From an uncultured Clostridia bacterium (GTDB lineage: Bacteria > Bacillota > Clostridia > Christensenellales > Aristaeellaceae): a DNA stretch of 54,289 nt. This document shows positions 16,030-24,493 of this stretch, piece after piece. The notes below the pieces were generated by a model. The model ran no database searches, was not told where the DNA came from, and was given only the letters and a program-made list of their open reading frames with translations. The stretch's first letter is position 1, and each line of letters begins with the position of its first letter. The translations under genes and the position numbers were made by a program. The stretch lies in NCBI GenBank assembly GCA_934632155.1, contig CAKTXZ010000016.1:1-54289 (forward strand), in the 5' to 3' direction.

Positions 16030-16058
16030 ATTATATAAGTACATTATAAGTATGTCAA
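16030..16058 (-). promoter_or_regulatory. SigA-type promoter of the nanE operon
   Basis: Minus-strand TTGACA (16058-16053) and TATAAT (16035-16030) with an ideal 17-base spacer, about 60 bases before nanE. It shares TTCTATTGACA and a TA-rich spacer with the importer promoter at 8990, so the two units may be co-regulated. Confidence 0.85.
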
Positions 16059-16114
16059 TAGAATAACACATTACCTAACAATATAATATCCATAAAGAGA
16101 ATGATATTTTGATA

Positions 16115-16270
16115 TTATCCCCGCTGGTAATGAATATTTCGGCCATTTCCCACTTTAACAATCAGTCCTTTCTGAAACATATCACGAATTAGCAATATAG
16201 ATATCGTCTGAGATAAACTCAGAGCGGTTTCAATGTCTTTCCACGTAATTGTTCCTTGTGTCTCCAACAT
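16115..16270 (-). CDS. Small winged-helix-like protein or remnant
   Basis: A short minus-strand frame of about 51 codons from ATG 16270 (57 from GTG 16288). It reads TWKDIETALSLSQTISILLI and then QKGLIVKVGNGRNIHYQ, which looks like a helix-turn-helix followed by a wing. A good AAGGAGG lies at 16290-16296 but is only two bases from the GTG and about 20 from the ATG, so the start is unclear. It may be a decayed regulator. No other regulator gene is visible in the sialate locus. Confidence 0.4.
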   Translation of the reverse strand: MLETQGTITWKDIETALSLSQTISILLIRDMFQKGLIVKVGNGRNIHYQRG

Positions 16271-16339
16271 TCGTACTTTTTTCTTCACACCTCCTTATAG
16301 AGATTACAACATAATGCAAGCGAGGCATATGTTGCGTCA

Positions 16340-16366
16340 TAAAAAAAGCCGCCTCCGAAAAAGCGG
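16340..16366 (-). terminator. Intrinsic terminator after tnpV
   Basis: On the minus strand GCCGC (16366-16362) pairs with GCGGC (16351-16347) around an 11-base loop, followed by T7. It is 9 bases past the tnpV stop. Confidence 0.75.
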
Positions 16367-16374
16367 CACACGTA

Positions 16375-16761
16375 TTATTCGTAAATCAATTCTGCCAAGA
16401 TTACCTCCTCGACCTGATGTCGGATGTCAATCATTCGTGCAACCCAAGCCATAGGGTCTTTGGTTTTCATGGCTTCATTGATTCCCTCGGCAATTGCCGT
16501 TTGGCGTGTCATTCGGTACATCCTTTCCTGACATGTTTTATCGATCTCAGCCAAATGTGTGCAGAGCATTCCGGATAGAAGCAGGCGAGTATACAGTCCC
16601 GGACGGTTCATCTGTAGATGCTTCAGGCGCATCCGGCCGTAATGGCTAATTGGTGTTTTATCGGAATTGGACAATTTCAAATCGGGGAAATAGTAATCAC
16701 CATGCAGCACATATGTCATTTCATTCTTTTGATCCTGAAGATACTTCGGCAGTGTTTTCAT
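16375..16761 (-). CDS. tnpV: Transposon-encoded protein TnpV
   Basis: A 128-residue protein matching the TnpV family carried by Clostridial transposons related to Tn4451. The start MKTLPKYLQDQKNEMTYVLH and the body LLSGMLCTHLAEIDKTCQER and HQVEEVILAELIYE are characteristic. Its molecular role is unknown. ATG at 16761 follows AAAAAAAGGAGGAAGAAAG. No integrase or resolvase is left beside it; an 80-base unassigned minus-strand coding remnant (FEHRIIEGFKGEARYSVKIV) lies upstream before the composition changes, so this is probably the edge of a decayed mobile element. Confidence 0.85.
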   Translation of the reverse strand: MKTLPKYLQDQKNEMTYVLHGDYYFPDLKLSNSDKTPISHYGRMRLKHLQMNRPGLYTRLLLSGMLCTHLAEIDKTCQERMYRMTRQTAIAEGINEAMKTKDPMAWVARMIDIRHQVEEVILAELIYE

Positions 16762-16956
16762 CTTTCTTCCTCCTTTTTTTGTTTTGCTGTTGGTATTTGC
16801 TTCAGTTACTGCTTTTCACTCCCGTATGCTAGGCAGTGCTCATGTTTTCACACCGGATATAAACCATGTCAGGTTCAAAGTACGATTTTTACACTATATC
16901 TCGCCTCCCCTTTGAAGCCCTCAATGATCCTGTGCTCAAAGCGATAATTAAAGTTT

Positions 16957-17019
16957 CGTGTGGGGCACATGTTCAAGCGCATGATCGAGCAGCAGGAGCG
17001 CCAGATGAGCGGCAAGTAA
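16957..17019 (+). pseudogene. 3' stub of a host gene at the island boundary
   Basis: A GC-rich frame reading HMFKRMIEQQERQMSGK and stop. Its upstream part is closed by a stop in the AT-rich sequence a few codons earlier, so only the C-terminal end of a former host gene remains. I cannot identify the gene. The stub marks the island/host junction to within roughly 20 bases of 16950. Confidence 0.5.
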
Positions 17020-17052
17020 GGCCGAACCATTGCATCGCAACGCGGGGGAGAC

Positions 17053-17074
17053 GCTCCTTGGAACGCCAAGGAGC
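17053..17074. terminator. Perfect hairpin downstream of the host stub
   Basis: GCTCCTTGG and CCAAGGAGC form a 9-bp stem with an AACG loop, about 35 bases after the stub's stop. There is no clear T-run, so termination is uncertain. Confidence 0.45.
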
Positions 17075-17229
17075 GCCTCTTCCGCGCCCCGCCTCAAAGG
17101 CTGGTCGCCCAAGGACGAACGGCAGGAAGCCGGCTTGCTTCTCCGCCGGTAAAAAAATGTTAGCGCTTGGTCACAGTCGGGGGACGAAGGCCGCCTGTCT
17201 TATCGCCGGCCATAAAGGAGGAATTCGTC

Positions 17230-17664
17230 ATAATCGAACAGGATACCGTTCGCCTGCTGCGCGAATGCGACGCAGGCATTCAGATGGGCGTGCAGAGCAT
17301 CGACGACGCCCTGCCGCATACGCAATCCAAAAAGCTGCGCGCGCTGCTGGAAAAAAGCAAGGCGCAGCACGAACGTATGCAGGGCGAGGCGGACGCGCTG
17401 CTGCGCCGCTATCAGGACGAGGGCAAAAGCCCGCCCGCCATCGCGCAGGGCATGGCTGCCGCAAAAATCAAAATGAAGCTGGCCATGAACGAGGCCGACG
17501 CGACCGTCGCCGACCTGATTACGGACGGCTGCAACATGGGCGTCAAATCCCTGAGCAAATACCTGAACCAATACGCCGCGGCGGACGAGGCCTCCAAGGC
17601 GCTTTGCGCCCGCCTCATCAGCGCGGAGGAATGCCTCGCCGTCGGCCTGCGTGATTTTCTGTAA
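17230..17664 (+). CDS. Conserved helical protein of unknown function, apparent ATA start
   Basis: About 144 residues, soluble and probably all-helical, with charged amphipathic stretches (RLLRECDAGIQMGVQSIDDA, SKAQHERMQGEADALLRRYQ) and a conserved-looking C-terminal part (ADLITDGCNMGVKSLSKYLN). I recall similar uncharacterised proteins in Clostridia but know no function. A perfect AGGAGG at 17216-17221 is followed after 8 bases by ATA at 17230 in frame; the nearest ordinary in-frame start is TTG at 17167, which lacks a ribosome site. A mutated ATG or a true ATA start are both possible. Confidence 0.65.
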   Translation: MIEQDTVRLLRECDAGIQMGVQSIDDALPHTQSKKLRALLEKSKAQHERMQGEADALLRRYQDEGKSPPAIAQGMAAAKIKMKLAMNEADATVADLITDGCNMGVKSLSKYLNQYAAADEASKALCARLISAEECLAVGLRDFL

Positions 17665-17795
17665 TACGCCTCGGCTCCGTTGACCGAGCAATAAAAATTT
17701 GAAGCGCAGCGGTAAAACTGATTTTCGCAACGCTTCGCTGAAATTATGGCCTTGAAGCCCAAATCAACCGGCCGTCGGAAAGGGCTTTCGATGGC

Positions 17796-17833
17796 AAAAA
17801 ACGAGCGCCCCCTGCCGATAGGAGCGCTCGTTT
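17796..17833 (-). terminator. Intrinsic terminator of brnQ
   Basis: AACGAGCGC and GCGCTCGTT pair across a 15-base loop; on the minus strand a T-run (17801-17796) follows. It lies 30 bases after the brnQ stop. Confidence 0.8.
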
Positions 17834-17862
17834 GTCCTGTTTTTTGAGTTTGCCCGCAGCGT

Positions 17863-19257
17863 TTACGCGCCGATCTTCGCTTTGTCCGGCAGCCTGCGGT
17901 CATGCCGGCGCTTAAAGGAAACCGCCAGACCGACGACAAGACCGATTGCCGCAGGGCAGACCCAACCCAGCCCCATATCAAACAGCGGCAGCCAGCGCTT
18001 CACGCCGTTCAGCACGCCCTGCACATGGAGAAGCGCCATCGCGTTTTCAGGCAGCTCGGCCACAAAATCCAGCACCGCGGCGGGCAGCGTAAACGCCGTA
18101 ACCCATGCGTACACCGCGCGGTCGTTCCGGAAAAAGCGGCCCAGCAGCGCCAGCAGCACCAGCGTGATGGCCAGCGGATAGAGAAACATCAGCATCGGAA
18201 CCGAATAAGCGATGATCGCGTCCAGGCCCAGATTGGAAACCAGCAGCGCAAAAAGGCTGAGCGAAACCGCCCAGACGGTATAGCCGGGGCCCTTGGGGAA
18301 CATGTGCGAAAAGGTCTCCGAGCAGCTGGTAATCAGGCCGACCGCCGTCTTGAGACAGGCGAAGGTGATGATGGCGGCCAGCATCAGCGCGCCGCCCTGG
18401 CCGAAATAATGGTTGGCCACCAGCGCCAGCATTTCGCCGCCGTTTTTGCACTCCTCGGGATGCAGCGCGCGGCTCTGCGCGCAGACAATGGAAATGAACA
18501 GATAGATCACGCCCATCAGCACGCAGCTGAAAATGCCGGAGAACACGGTGTTTCGCGCCACGTCGCCCGGCTCGTTTACGCCCTGACGGCGAATAACCTC
18601 CACCACCACGATGCCAAACGCCAGCCCGGCCAACGCGTCCATCGTGCCGTAGCCCTCCAGAAAGCCCGCGAGGAAGGGCGATTTATCCTTGTATTCTCCC
18701 AGCGGCGCCATATCCTGCACAGCGCCCAGCGGCGAGATCAGCGCGCGAACCACCAGCACGCCCAGCAGCACAAGGAAAATGGGGTTGAGAATATTGCCGA
18801 TCCACGTCATAATCCGGCTGGGACGCAGCGAGAAAAACAGCACGGCGGCAAAAAACACAAGCGTAAAAATCGCCAGCGGCAGCGTATGGGACGCTTCCGG
18901 GGCCAGAAGCGGCGCAACGCCCACGGTGAAGGGCACGTTCGCGCAGCGGGGAATGGCGAAGAAGGGGCCGATGGTCAGGTACAGCAGGCAGGTGAAGAAA
19001 TAGCCGTACCTTTTCCCAACCCGGCTGCTGAGCGACTGCAGCCCGTCACTGCGGCTGATGCCCAGCGCAGCCACGCCCAGCAGCGGCAGGCCGACGCCCG
19101 TAATAAACATGCCAGCCATGGCCAGCCACAGGCTGCTGCCGGCCTGCTGCCCCATCTTGGCGGGAAAAATCAGGTTGCCCGCGCCAAAGAACATGCCAAA
19201 GAGCATGCTGGTGATCGACAGGCTTTCCCGGAAGGTCAGATTCCGCTTGCGTTCCAT
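17863..19257 (-). CDS. brnQ: Branched-chain amino acid:cation symporter
   Basis: A 464-residue membrane protein with about twelve helices that takes up Leu, Ile and Val with Na+ or H+. The N-terminal SLSITSMLFGMFFGAGNLIF motif is the hallmark of the LIVCS family, followed by GLPLLGVAALGISRSDG and GPFFAIPRCANVPFTVG. ATG at 19257 follows AAGGAGAATGGGCAA. It has its own weak promoter and terminator, so it is a single-gene unit. Confidence 0.95.
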   Translation of the reverse strand: MERKRNLTFRESLSITSMLFGMFFGAGNLIFPAKMGQQAGSSLWLAMAGMFITGVGLPLLGVAALGISRSDGLQSLSSRVGKRYGYFFTCLLYLTIGPFFAIPRCANVPFTVGVAPLLAPEASHTLPLAIFTLVFFAAVLFFSLRPSRIMTWIGNILNPIFLVLLGVLVVRALISPLGAVQDMAPLGEYKDKSPFLAGFLEGYGTMDALAGLAFGIVVVEVIRRQGVNEPGDVARNTVFSGIFSCVLMGVIYLFISIVCAQSRALHPEECKNGGEMLALVANHYFGQGGALMLAAIITFACLKTAVGLITSCSETFSHMFPKGPGYTVWAVSLSLFALLVSNLGLDAIIAYSVPMLMFLYPLAITLVLLALLGRFFRNDRAVYAWVTAFTLPAAVLDFVAELPENAMALLHVQGVLNGVKRWLPLFDMGLGWVCPAAIGLVVGLAVSFKRRHDRRLPDKAKIGA

Positions 19258-19295
19258 TTGCCCATTCTCCTTGCTTGCGATATGTATTGCTGTCT

Positions 19296-19324
19296 ATTAT
19301 ATCAGCAATTTTGCCGCCGGGCAA
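19296..19324 (-). promoter_or_regulatory. Probable brnQ promoter
   Basis: Minus-strand TTGCCC (19324-19319), 17 bases, TATAAT (19301-19296). The -35 lies inside the terminator stem of the upstream ABC operon, a compact arrangement. Confidence 0.5.
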
Positions 19325-19336
19325 CCCCGGCGGCAA
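19311..19336 (-). terminator. Hairpin terminating the ABC exporter operon
   Basis: TTGCCGCCGGG and CCCGGCGGCAA form a perfect 11-bp stem with a 4-base loop, 60 bases after the exporter stop. Only a short AT-rich tail follows. Confidence 0.6.
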
Positions 19337-19398
19337 ACGAAAAGCGCAAGGAATTGTATTAACATTGTATCTTTCCCGTGAAGGCCGGCCCCGGCGCG

Positions 19399-21135
19399 TC
19401 AGGCGCGCGTGGCGGCAAACTGGCTGTAATACAGGGTATGGTAAAAGCCGCCGCGGCGCAAAAGCGTTTCATGGTCGCCCTGCTCGATGACGTGGCCGTC
19501 CTTCATGACCAGAATCACATCCGCTTCACGAATGGTGGACAAGCGGTGCGCCACCACAAAGGACGTGCGCCCGCGCATCATCCGGTCAAAGGCGGCGGCA
19601 ATTTTCAATTCCGTTCTGGTATCGATGGCGCTGGTCGCCTCATCCAGAATCAGCAGCGGCGGGTCGGCCAGCATCACGCGCGCGATGCACAAAAGCTGCA
19701 TCTGCCCCTGCGACAGGCCGCTGCCCGCGCCGATCACGGTATCGTAACCCGCTGGAAGGCGCTTGATAAAGGAATGCGCATGGGCGGCCTTGGCGGCGGC
19801 GATAATCTCCTCCTCCGTCGCGTCGGGGCGGCCGTAGGCGATATTCTCGCGCACCGTGCCCTGCCGCAGCCAGCTTTCCTGCAGCACCATGCCGAAAAGC
19901 GATCGCAGCTCGTCGCGCGTCATGGCGCGAATGCTTTCGCCGTCGATGCGAATGTCGCCCGCGTCCATTTCGTAAAAGCGCATAAGCAGGTTGACCAGCG
20001 TGGTCTTGCCCGCGCCCGTCGGGCCGACGATGGCCACCTTCTGCCCCGCCTTCACCGAAAGGCGCATATGCTTAATCAGCGGGCGCTCCCTGGTGTAGCC
20101 GAAGCACACGTCGTCAAATTCCACGTCTCCGCGAACCGCCGCGAGCGCCTTGGGCCGCGCCGTCTCAGGCGTTTGCTCCTCCGCGTCCAGAAAATCAAAA
20201 ATGCGGCGCAGCGCGGCCAGCGCGGTCTGCAATTGCGTCATGACCGAGCTGATCTCGTTAAAGGGCTTGGTGTACTGATTGGCATAGGTCAGACACGCAG
20301 AAATGCTGCCCACGCTCATGCCGCCGCTCAGCGCAATCACGCCGCCCACCAGACCGACCGCTACATACACCAGATGATTGACAAACCGCGTGACCGGGTT
20401 GACCAGCGCGCCGTAGAGCTGCGCGCGATAGCCGCACCGCCGCAGCCGTTCGTTGATCTCGTCAAAATCGGCCACCGCGCGCCCCTGCTGCGAAAAGAGA
20501 ATGGACAGCTTCTGGTTGCCCGCGCGTTCGCTGACAAAGGCGGTCAATTCGCCCTGCGTATCGCTCTGCTCGCGGAATAAATGGTGCGATTTGCCCGTGA
20601 TAAACTTCGCCACCAGAATCGACAGGGGCGTGAGCACCAGCACCACCAGCGCCACCCAGCCGCTGATGGAAAACAGGAACAGCATCGTGCCCACAATCGT
20701 CGCCACGCCGGTCATCAGCTGGGACACGCCCTGCAGCAGGCCGTCGCCCACGGCCTCGGCGTCCGCCGTCACGCGCGCCACAATGTCGCCGTGCGGGGTA
20801 CGGTCAATGCCCTTGAGCGGCAGCGCGTGAATCTTGGCGAAGGCCGCCCGGCGCAGATCCTTCACCGTGCGATAGCACACCATGTTCGTGCAATAGGAAA
20901 GCACCCATTGAAAGCCCGCCGCGAGCACATACGCCGCAAGCAGCAGCAGCATAATGCGCGCAAGCGCGGCAAAGTCTACCCGCCCCTGCACCAGCGCGTC
21001 AATGCCGCGCCCCACCAGCCTGGGCGAAAGCAGGGAAAGCCCCACACTGCAGAGCGCGGAAAGCAGCGCCAGCACGAGCGGCAGTCCGCTCCTTTTCAGA
21101 TACGGCGTCAGCCGCCTTACAACGCCCTTTTTCAT
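19399..21135 (-). CDS. ABC exporter half-transporter, catalytic-site partner
   Basis: A 578-residue half-transporter with six N-terminal helices and a C-terminal ATPase. Walker A is AIVGPTGAGKTTLVNLL, Walker B PLLILDEATSAID with the catalytic Glu, and the H-loop VVAHRLSTIREAD. The signature reads GLSQGQMQLLCIAR, LSQGQ rather than LSGGQ. It overlaps the preceding gene by 4 bases and must form a heterodimer with it, like BmrCD or LmrCD. Multidrug or lipid export is typical, but the substrate is unknown. Its canonical Walker B and switch His complement the altered ones in the partner. Confidence 0.9.
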   Translation of the reverse strand: MKKGVVRRLTPYLKRSGLPLVLALLSALCSVGLSLLSPRLVGRGIDALVQGRVDFAALARIMLLLLAAYVLAAGFQWVLSYCTNMVCYRTVKDLRRAAFAKIHALPLKGIDRTPHGDIVARVTADAEAVGDGLLQGVSQLMTGVATIVGTMLFLFSISGWVALVVLVLTPLSILVAKFITGKSHHLFREQSDTQGELTAFVSERAGNQKLSILFSQQGRAVADFDEINERLRRCGYRAQLYGALVNPVTRFVNHLVYVAVGLVGGVIALSGGMSVGSISACLTYANQYTKPFNEISSVMTQLQTALAALRRIFDFLDAEEQTPETARPKALAAVRGDVEFDDVCFGYTRERPLIKHMRLSVKAGQKVAIVGPTGAGKTTLVNLLMRFYEMDAGDIRIDGESIRAMTRDELRSLFGMVLQESWLRQGTVRENIAYGRPDATEEEIIAAAKAAHAHSFIKRLPAGYDTVIGAGSGLSQGQMQLLCIARVMLADPPLLILDEATSAIDTRTELKIAAAFDRMMRGRTSFVVAHRLSTIREADVILVMKDGHVIEQGDHETLLRRGGFYHTLYYSQFAATRA

Positions 21136-22865
21136 TTTTCGCCCGCCTCCTTTTCTGAAAGCTGCGACAGGCAGATTTCGCGGTAAACCGGGCAGGTGGC
21201 CATCAGCGCCTCATGCGTGCCCATCCCGGCCAGCCTGCCGTCGTCCAGCACGATGATTTCGTCCGCCTGCTTAATGCTTCCCGCGCGCTGGGACACGATC
21301 AAGACGGTCATATCCTCCGTCGATTGGGCGATTGCCCGGCGCAGCGCGGCGTCGGTGGCAAAATCCAGCGCGGAGGAGGAATCGTCCAGAATCAGGATGC
21401 GCGGCCGCCGCACCAGCGCGCGCGCGATGGTCAGGCGCTGACGCTGGCCGCCCGAAAGGTTCTTCGCGCCCTCCTCGATGCAGTAGTCCAGCTTTCCCGA
21501 CAGCTTTTCCACAAATTCCGCCGCCTGCGCGGTTTTCAGCGCCTGCCAGATTTCCTCGTCCGTAGCGTCCTGCCGGCCCCATTGCAGGTTCCTGCGCACC
21601 GTGCCCGAAAGCAGCGCTGCGCCCTGGGGCACCATGCCCACCATGGCGCGCAGCGCGGTTTGTTTATATTCGCGCGTATCGCGTCCAAAAACCCAAACGC
21701 TGCCCTTCGTGGCGTCATACAGGCGCGGAATCAGCGAAATCAGTGTGGATTTGCCGTCGCCCGTGCCGCCGATCACGCCGATGGTGCGCCCCGCCGGCAC
21801 AGTAAAGGTGATATCGTCCAGCGCGGCCTCGCCGCCGCCGGGATAGGTAAAGGTCACATGGTCAAAGCGTATCGCGGGCGCAGCGTCAGGCTTCGCCGCG
21901 GTTTCCGTGCCGTCCGCCAACGCCGGGCGCATTTCCATAATTTCGCCCACGCGGCCGGCAGAAGCGCCCGCCTTGGTAAACGTGACAACCAGATTGGCCA
22001 CAATGGTGGTCTGCAGCAAAATCTGCGCCAGATAATTAATGAAGGCAATCACCACGCCCTGCGTGAGCAGCCCGCCCTCCACGCGGCCGGCGCCCAGCCA
22101 CAAAACCGCCAGCACGCCCAGATTCATCACAATCGACGTTGCCGGGTTCAGCACAGCGCTCAGCTGCCCGACGCGAATGGCCGTATGGGTATAATCCTCC
22201 GCCGCATCGTCAAAGCGCTTCGTCTCCTCCTTCTGGCGGGAAAACGCGCGCACCACGCGCGCGCCCTCCAGATTTTCGCGCGTAATGCGGGCAAGCGTGT
22301 CCAGCTTCTTTTGCAGCGTTTTGAAAAACGGCAGCGATTTTTTCATCACCCCATACAGCAGCAGCGCGATAAGCGGCGTAGTAACCAGAAACACGACCGA
22401 CAGCCGAATATCCAGCAGCATGGCCATCACAATCGAGCCGATCGCCAGAAAAGGCGAACGCACCACCAGCCGAATCAGCATCGCCAGCGCCTGCTGCAGC
22501 TGGTTGATATCGCTGGTCATGCGCGTAATCATCGCGGGCGCGCCGATTTTGTCGATATCCTGCGCAGAAAGCGTATTGATGTGCGCGAAAAGATCGTGCC
22601 GCAGCTGGGTTCCGAAATTCTGCGACGCGCGCGAAGCCACCACCTGACACACCAGCGCCGTGCCCACGCCGACCAGCGCGATGAGCAAAAGCTGCCAGCC
22701 GCGCGTGAAGATCAACGCGCGGTTTCCCGTCTTCACGCCGTCGTCAATCAGGCTGGCCATCACCAGCGGCATCATCAACTCCAGCACAGCCTCCACCAGC
22801 TTGAAGCTCTGTCCCAGAAAGATATCACGCCGAAAGCGCTTAAAATAGGGCCGTAAAAAATGCAT
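21132..22865 (-). CDS. ABC exporter half-transporter, degenerate-site partner
   Basis: A 577-residue half-transporter with six helices and an ATPase domain. Walker A is VIGGTGDGKSTLISLIP and the signature KNLSGGQRQRLTIARAL is canonical, but Walker B is ILILDDSSSALD (Asp where the catalytic Glu should be) and the switch His is Gln in LIVSQRAGSIKQ. This is the standard asymmetry of heterodimeric exporters: one ATP site binds but hydrolyses poorly. ATG at 22865 follows GAAAGGAAGAAAGCGGT. First gene of a two-gene operon. Confidence 0.92.
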   Translation of the reverse strand: MHFLRPYFKRFRRDIFLGQSFKLVEAVLELMMPLVMASLIDDGVKTGNRALIFTRGWQLLLIALVGVGTALVCQVVASRASQNFGTQLRHDLFAHINTLSAQDIDKIGAPAMITRMTSDINQLQQALAMLIRLVVRSPFLAIGSIVMAMLLDIRLSVVFLVTTPLIALLLYGVMKKSLPFFKTLQKKLDTLARITRENLEGARVVRAFSRQKEETKRFDDAAEDYTHTAIRVGQLSAVLNPATSIVMNLGVLAVLWLGAGRVEGGLLTQGVVIAFINYLAQILLQTTIVANLVVTFTKAGASAGRVGEIMEMRPALADGTETAAKPDAAPAIRFDHVTFTYPGGGEAALDDITFTVPAGRTIGVIGGTGDGKSTLISLIPRLYDATKGSVWVFGRDTREYKQTALRAMVGMVPQGAALLSGTVRRNLQWGRQDATDEEIWQALKTAQAAEFVEKLSGKLDYCIEEGAKNLSGGQRQRLTIARALVRRPRILILDDSSSALDFATDAALRRAIAQSTEDMTVLIVSQRAGSIKQADEIIVLDDGRLAGMGTHEALMATCPVYREICLSQLSEKEAGEK

Positions 22866-22897
22866 ACCGCTTTCTTCCTTTCAACAGCAGTCGACTC

Positions 22898-22926
22898 ATT
22901 ATAGCGGTTCGCCGACGCTTTGACAA
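22898..22926 (-). promoter_or_regulatory. SigA-type promoter of the ABC exporter operon
   Basis: Minus-strand TTGTCA (22926-22921), 17-base spacer, TATAAT (22903-22898), 33 bases before the start. The next 190 bases up to 23095 hold no gene I can support. Confidence 0.75.
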
Positions 22927-23095
22927 GCCTTGCGGCGCGCCTGCCAAAAGCGTCGATAAAAAAGAAGCGTACGCCCTGCGGCGCGAGGCCAAGCCCCGCG
23001 AAGCAAGACGCACGCCCTTTCTTCGTTCGCGGCAAATCGCCGCACGGAGACTGAACGCGGGGAAGCCGCTTCATAACGCCCGCGCCCGCTTCCCG

Positions 23096-24421
23096 TCAGG
23101 TGTCGTGCCAGTTTTCCTCGTTCGGGTCGTGATAAAACGCGTGCGCGCGCCGCCCGCCCCGGGCGAGGTATTCGCGATACAGCTTTTCCTTGTATTCAGG
23201 GGAGTAGGTATAGCCCCACAGCTGCTGAATCTTTTCAAAATCCTCGAACGTTTCGTCGGGAAAGCAGGTAAAATGATCGTAGGGCAGGTTCGCCTCCACC
23301 GTGCCGTTGGAGGAGATGTAATACTCCTTCGCGTGGCGCAAAATGGTCTCGTTCGCTTCCTTTTCCTTGATCAAATCCAGATCAAAGAAAATCTGCGTGT
23401 TGGAAAACAGCGCCGCCTTGCCCCGCGCCAGATCATAAAACGCGGCGGAGCAGCCGTGATGTCCATGATGCGCCACCTGCAAAATATCGCACCGCAGCGC
23501 CTCACCCCAGCGGCGCGTCATGATATCGCTTTCGCGCTCGCCCGCGTCCCCGCAAAACAGCACGCGGCTGCCCTCCGCCTCCATCATCAGCACGGTGGAG
23601 GTGTTGTTGAAATCATCGCTTTCGGTGGGGAAAGCGTCCTCATGCGTGCAAAGCACGGTAAAGCGCAGGTTACGCACGGCGAAGTGCTGCCCGGTGTGCA
23701 GCTTTACCTTTTTCATTTCAGGATGCTGCGCCAGCTGCTCCCCGATCGTGAGCGCCAGCAGGCTGTTCCCGCCCGCGCGCCAGCCCGCGCCGTCGCCCGG
23801 GAAGGGATCGGGAAAGTTATAATACACCGCGTCAATCTGACAATCGTCCATGTTATAATGCAGAAAATCCGAAAATTTGCACACATGGTCGGAATGCGCG
23901 TGGGTCAGATACCACCCCGCAATGCGGATTTTTTCGCCCGCCGGCGTGCGGCTGCGCAGAAAGCGATGAATCCGGTCGTTATCATTGACCTGAAAATAAT
24001 GCCCGCTGTCCACCAGAAAAAAGCTGCCGTCGCAGCAGCGGATGATGAAGCACATGCCGCAGTCGATCAGCGTATGGTCGACCTCATGCTGCCATAGCGT
24101 CGTTTGCGCCGTGCGCGCGCAGGGGTCGTCCGGCAGAGTCTCCGCCGTGAAGGGGTCGGCAATCAGCCGCGTTTCCCCGTCGAAATAATTCACGGAAACC
24201 GTCAGCCCCTCGCGGCGCAGCAGCGCGCAGTAGCTTCCGGGGGCCGCGTCCTCATCCGCCTGCGTAAAGCCCGCCGTCACCAGCGTCCGCACATACGCGC
24301 GCGCATCCGCCTCCTGCGTGCCGGGAAGCAGCAGCATCCGCGCGCCGTCGCCGCAGGAATAATCCGCCGCGGCGGCCGCCGGAAAAACCGGCAAAGAAAA
24401 CTGTTCCCCAAAGCCTTGCAT
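23096..24421 (-). CDS. MBL-fold metallohydrolase (ComEC-like beta-lactamase domain)
   Basis: A 441-residue soluble protein. The metal motif is WYLTHAHSDHVCKF (HxHxDH); further ligands are VLFCGDAGERESDI and LQVAHHGHHG, the order seen in ComEC-type MBL domains. An N-terminal stretch of about 130 residues with no clear motif precedes it, and the C-terminus is rich in aromatic and acidic residues. ATG at 24421 follows GGAAAGGAAGAAAGCGTC. It is the last gene of an operon with an alpha/beta hydrolase and a D-aminoacylase-like protein, 72 bases downstream. Substrate unknown. Confidence 0.82.
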   Translation of the reverse strand: MQGFGEQFSLPVFPAAAAADYSCGDGARMLLLPGTQEADARAYVRTLVTAGFTQADEDAAPGSYCALLRREGLTVSVNYFDGETRLIADPFTAETLPDDPCARTAQTTLWQHEVDHTLIDCGMCFIIRCCDGSFFLVDSGHYFQVNDNDRIHRFLRSRTPAGEKIRIAGWYLTHAHSDHVCKFSDFLHYNMDDCQIDAVYYNFPDPFPGDGAGWRAGGNSLLALTIGEQLAQHPEMKKVKLHTGQHFAVRNLRFTVLCTHEDAFPTESDDFNNTSTVLMMEAEGSRVLFCGDAGERESDIMTRRWGEALRCDILQVAHHGHHGCSAAFYDLARGKAALFSNTQIFFDLDLIKEKEANETILRHAKEYYISSNGTVEANLPYDHFTCFPDETFEDFEKIQQLWGYTYSPEYKEKLYREYLARGGRRAHAFYHDPNEENWHDT

Positions 24422-24493
24422 GACGCTTTCTTCCTTTCCATTGCGGCACCAGCCGGCGGCGTTCCGTCCAGCCCGCGCCGTATCGTTCGTTGA

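Noticed and set aside
19378..22856. Long plus-strand open frames opposite the ABC exporter genes
   Set aside because: They are GC-driven shadows rich in Arg, His and Gln, without ribosome sites or motifs, antisense to clear ABC genes.
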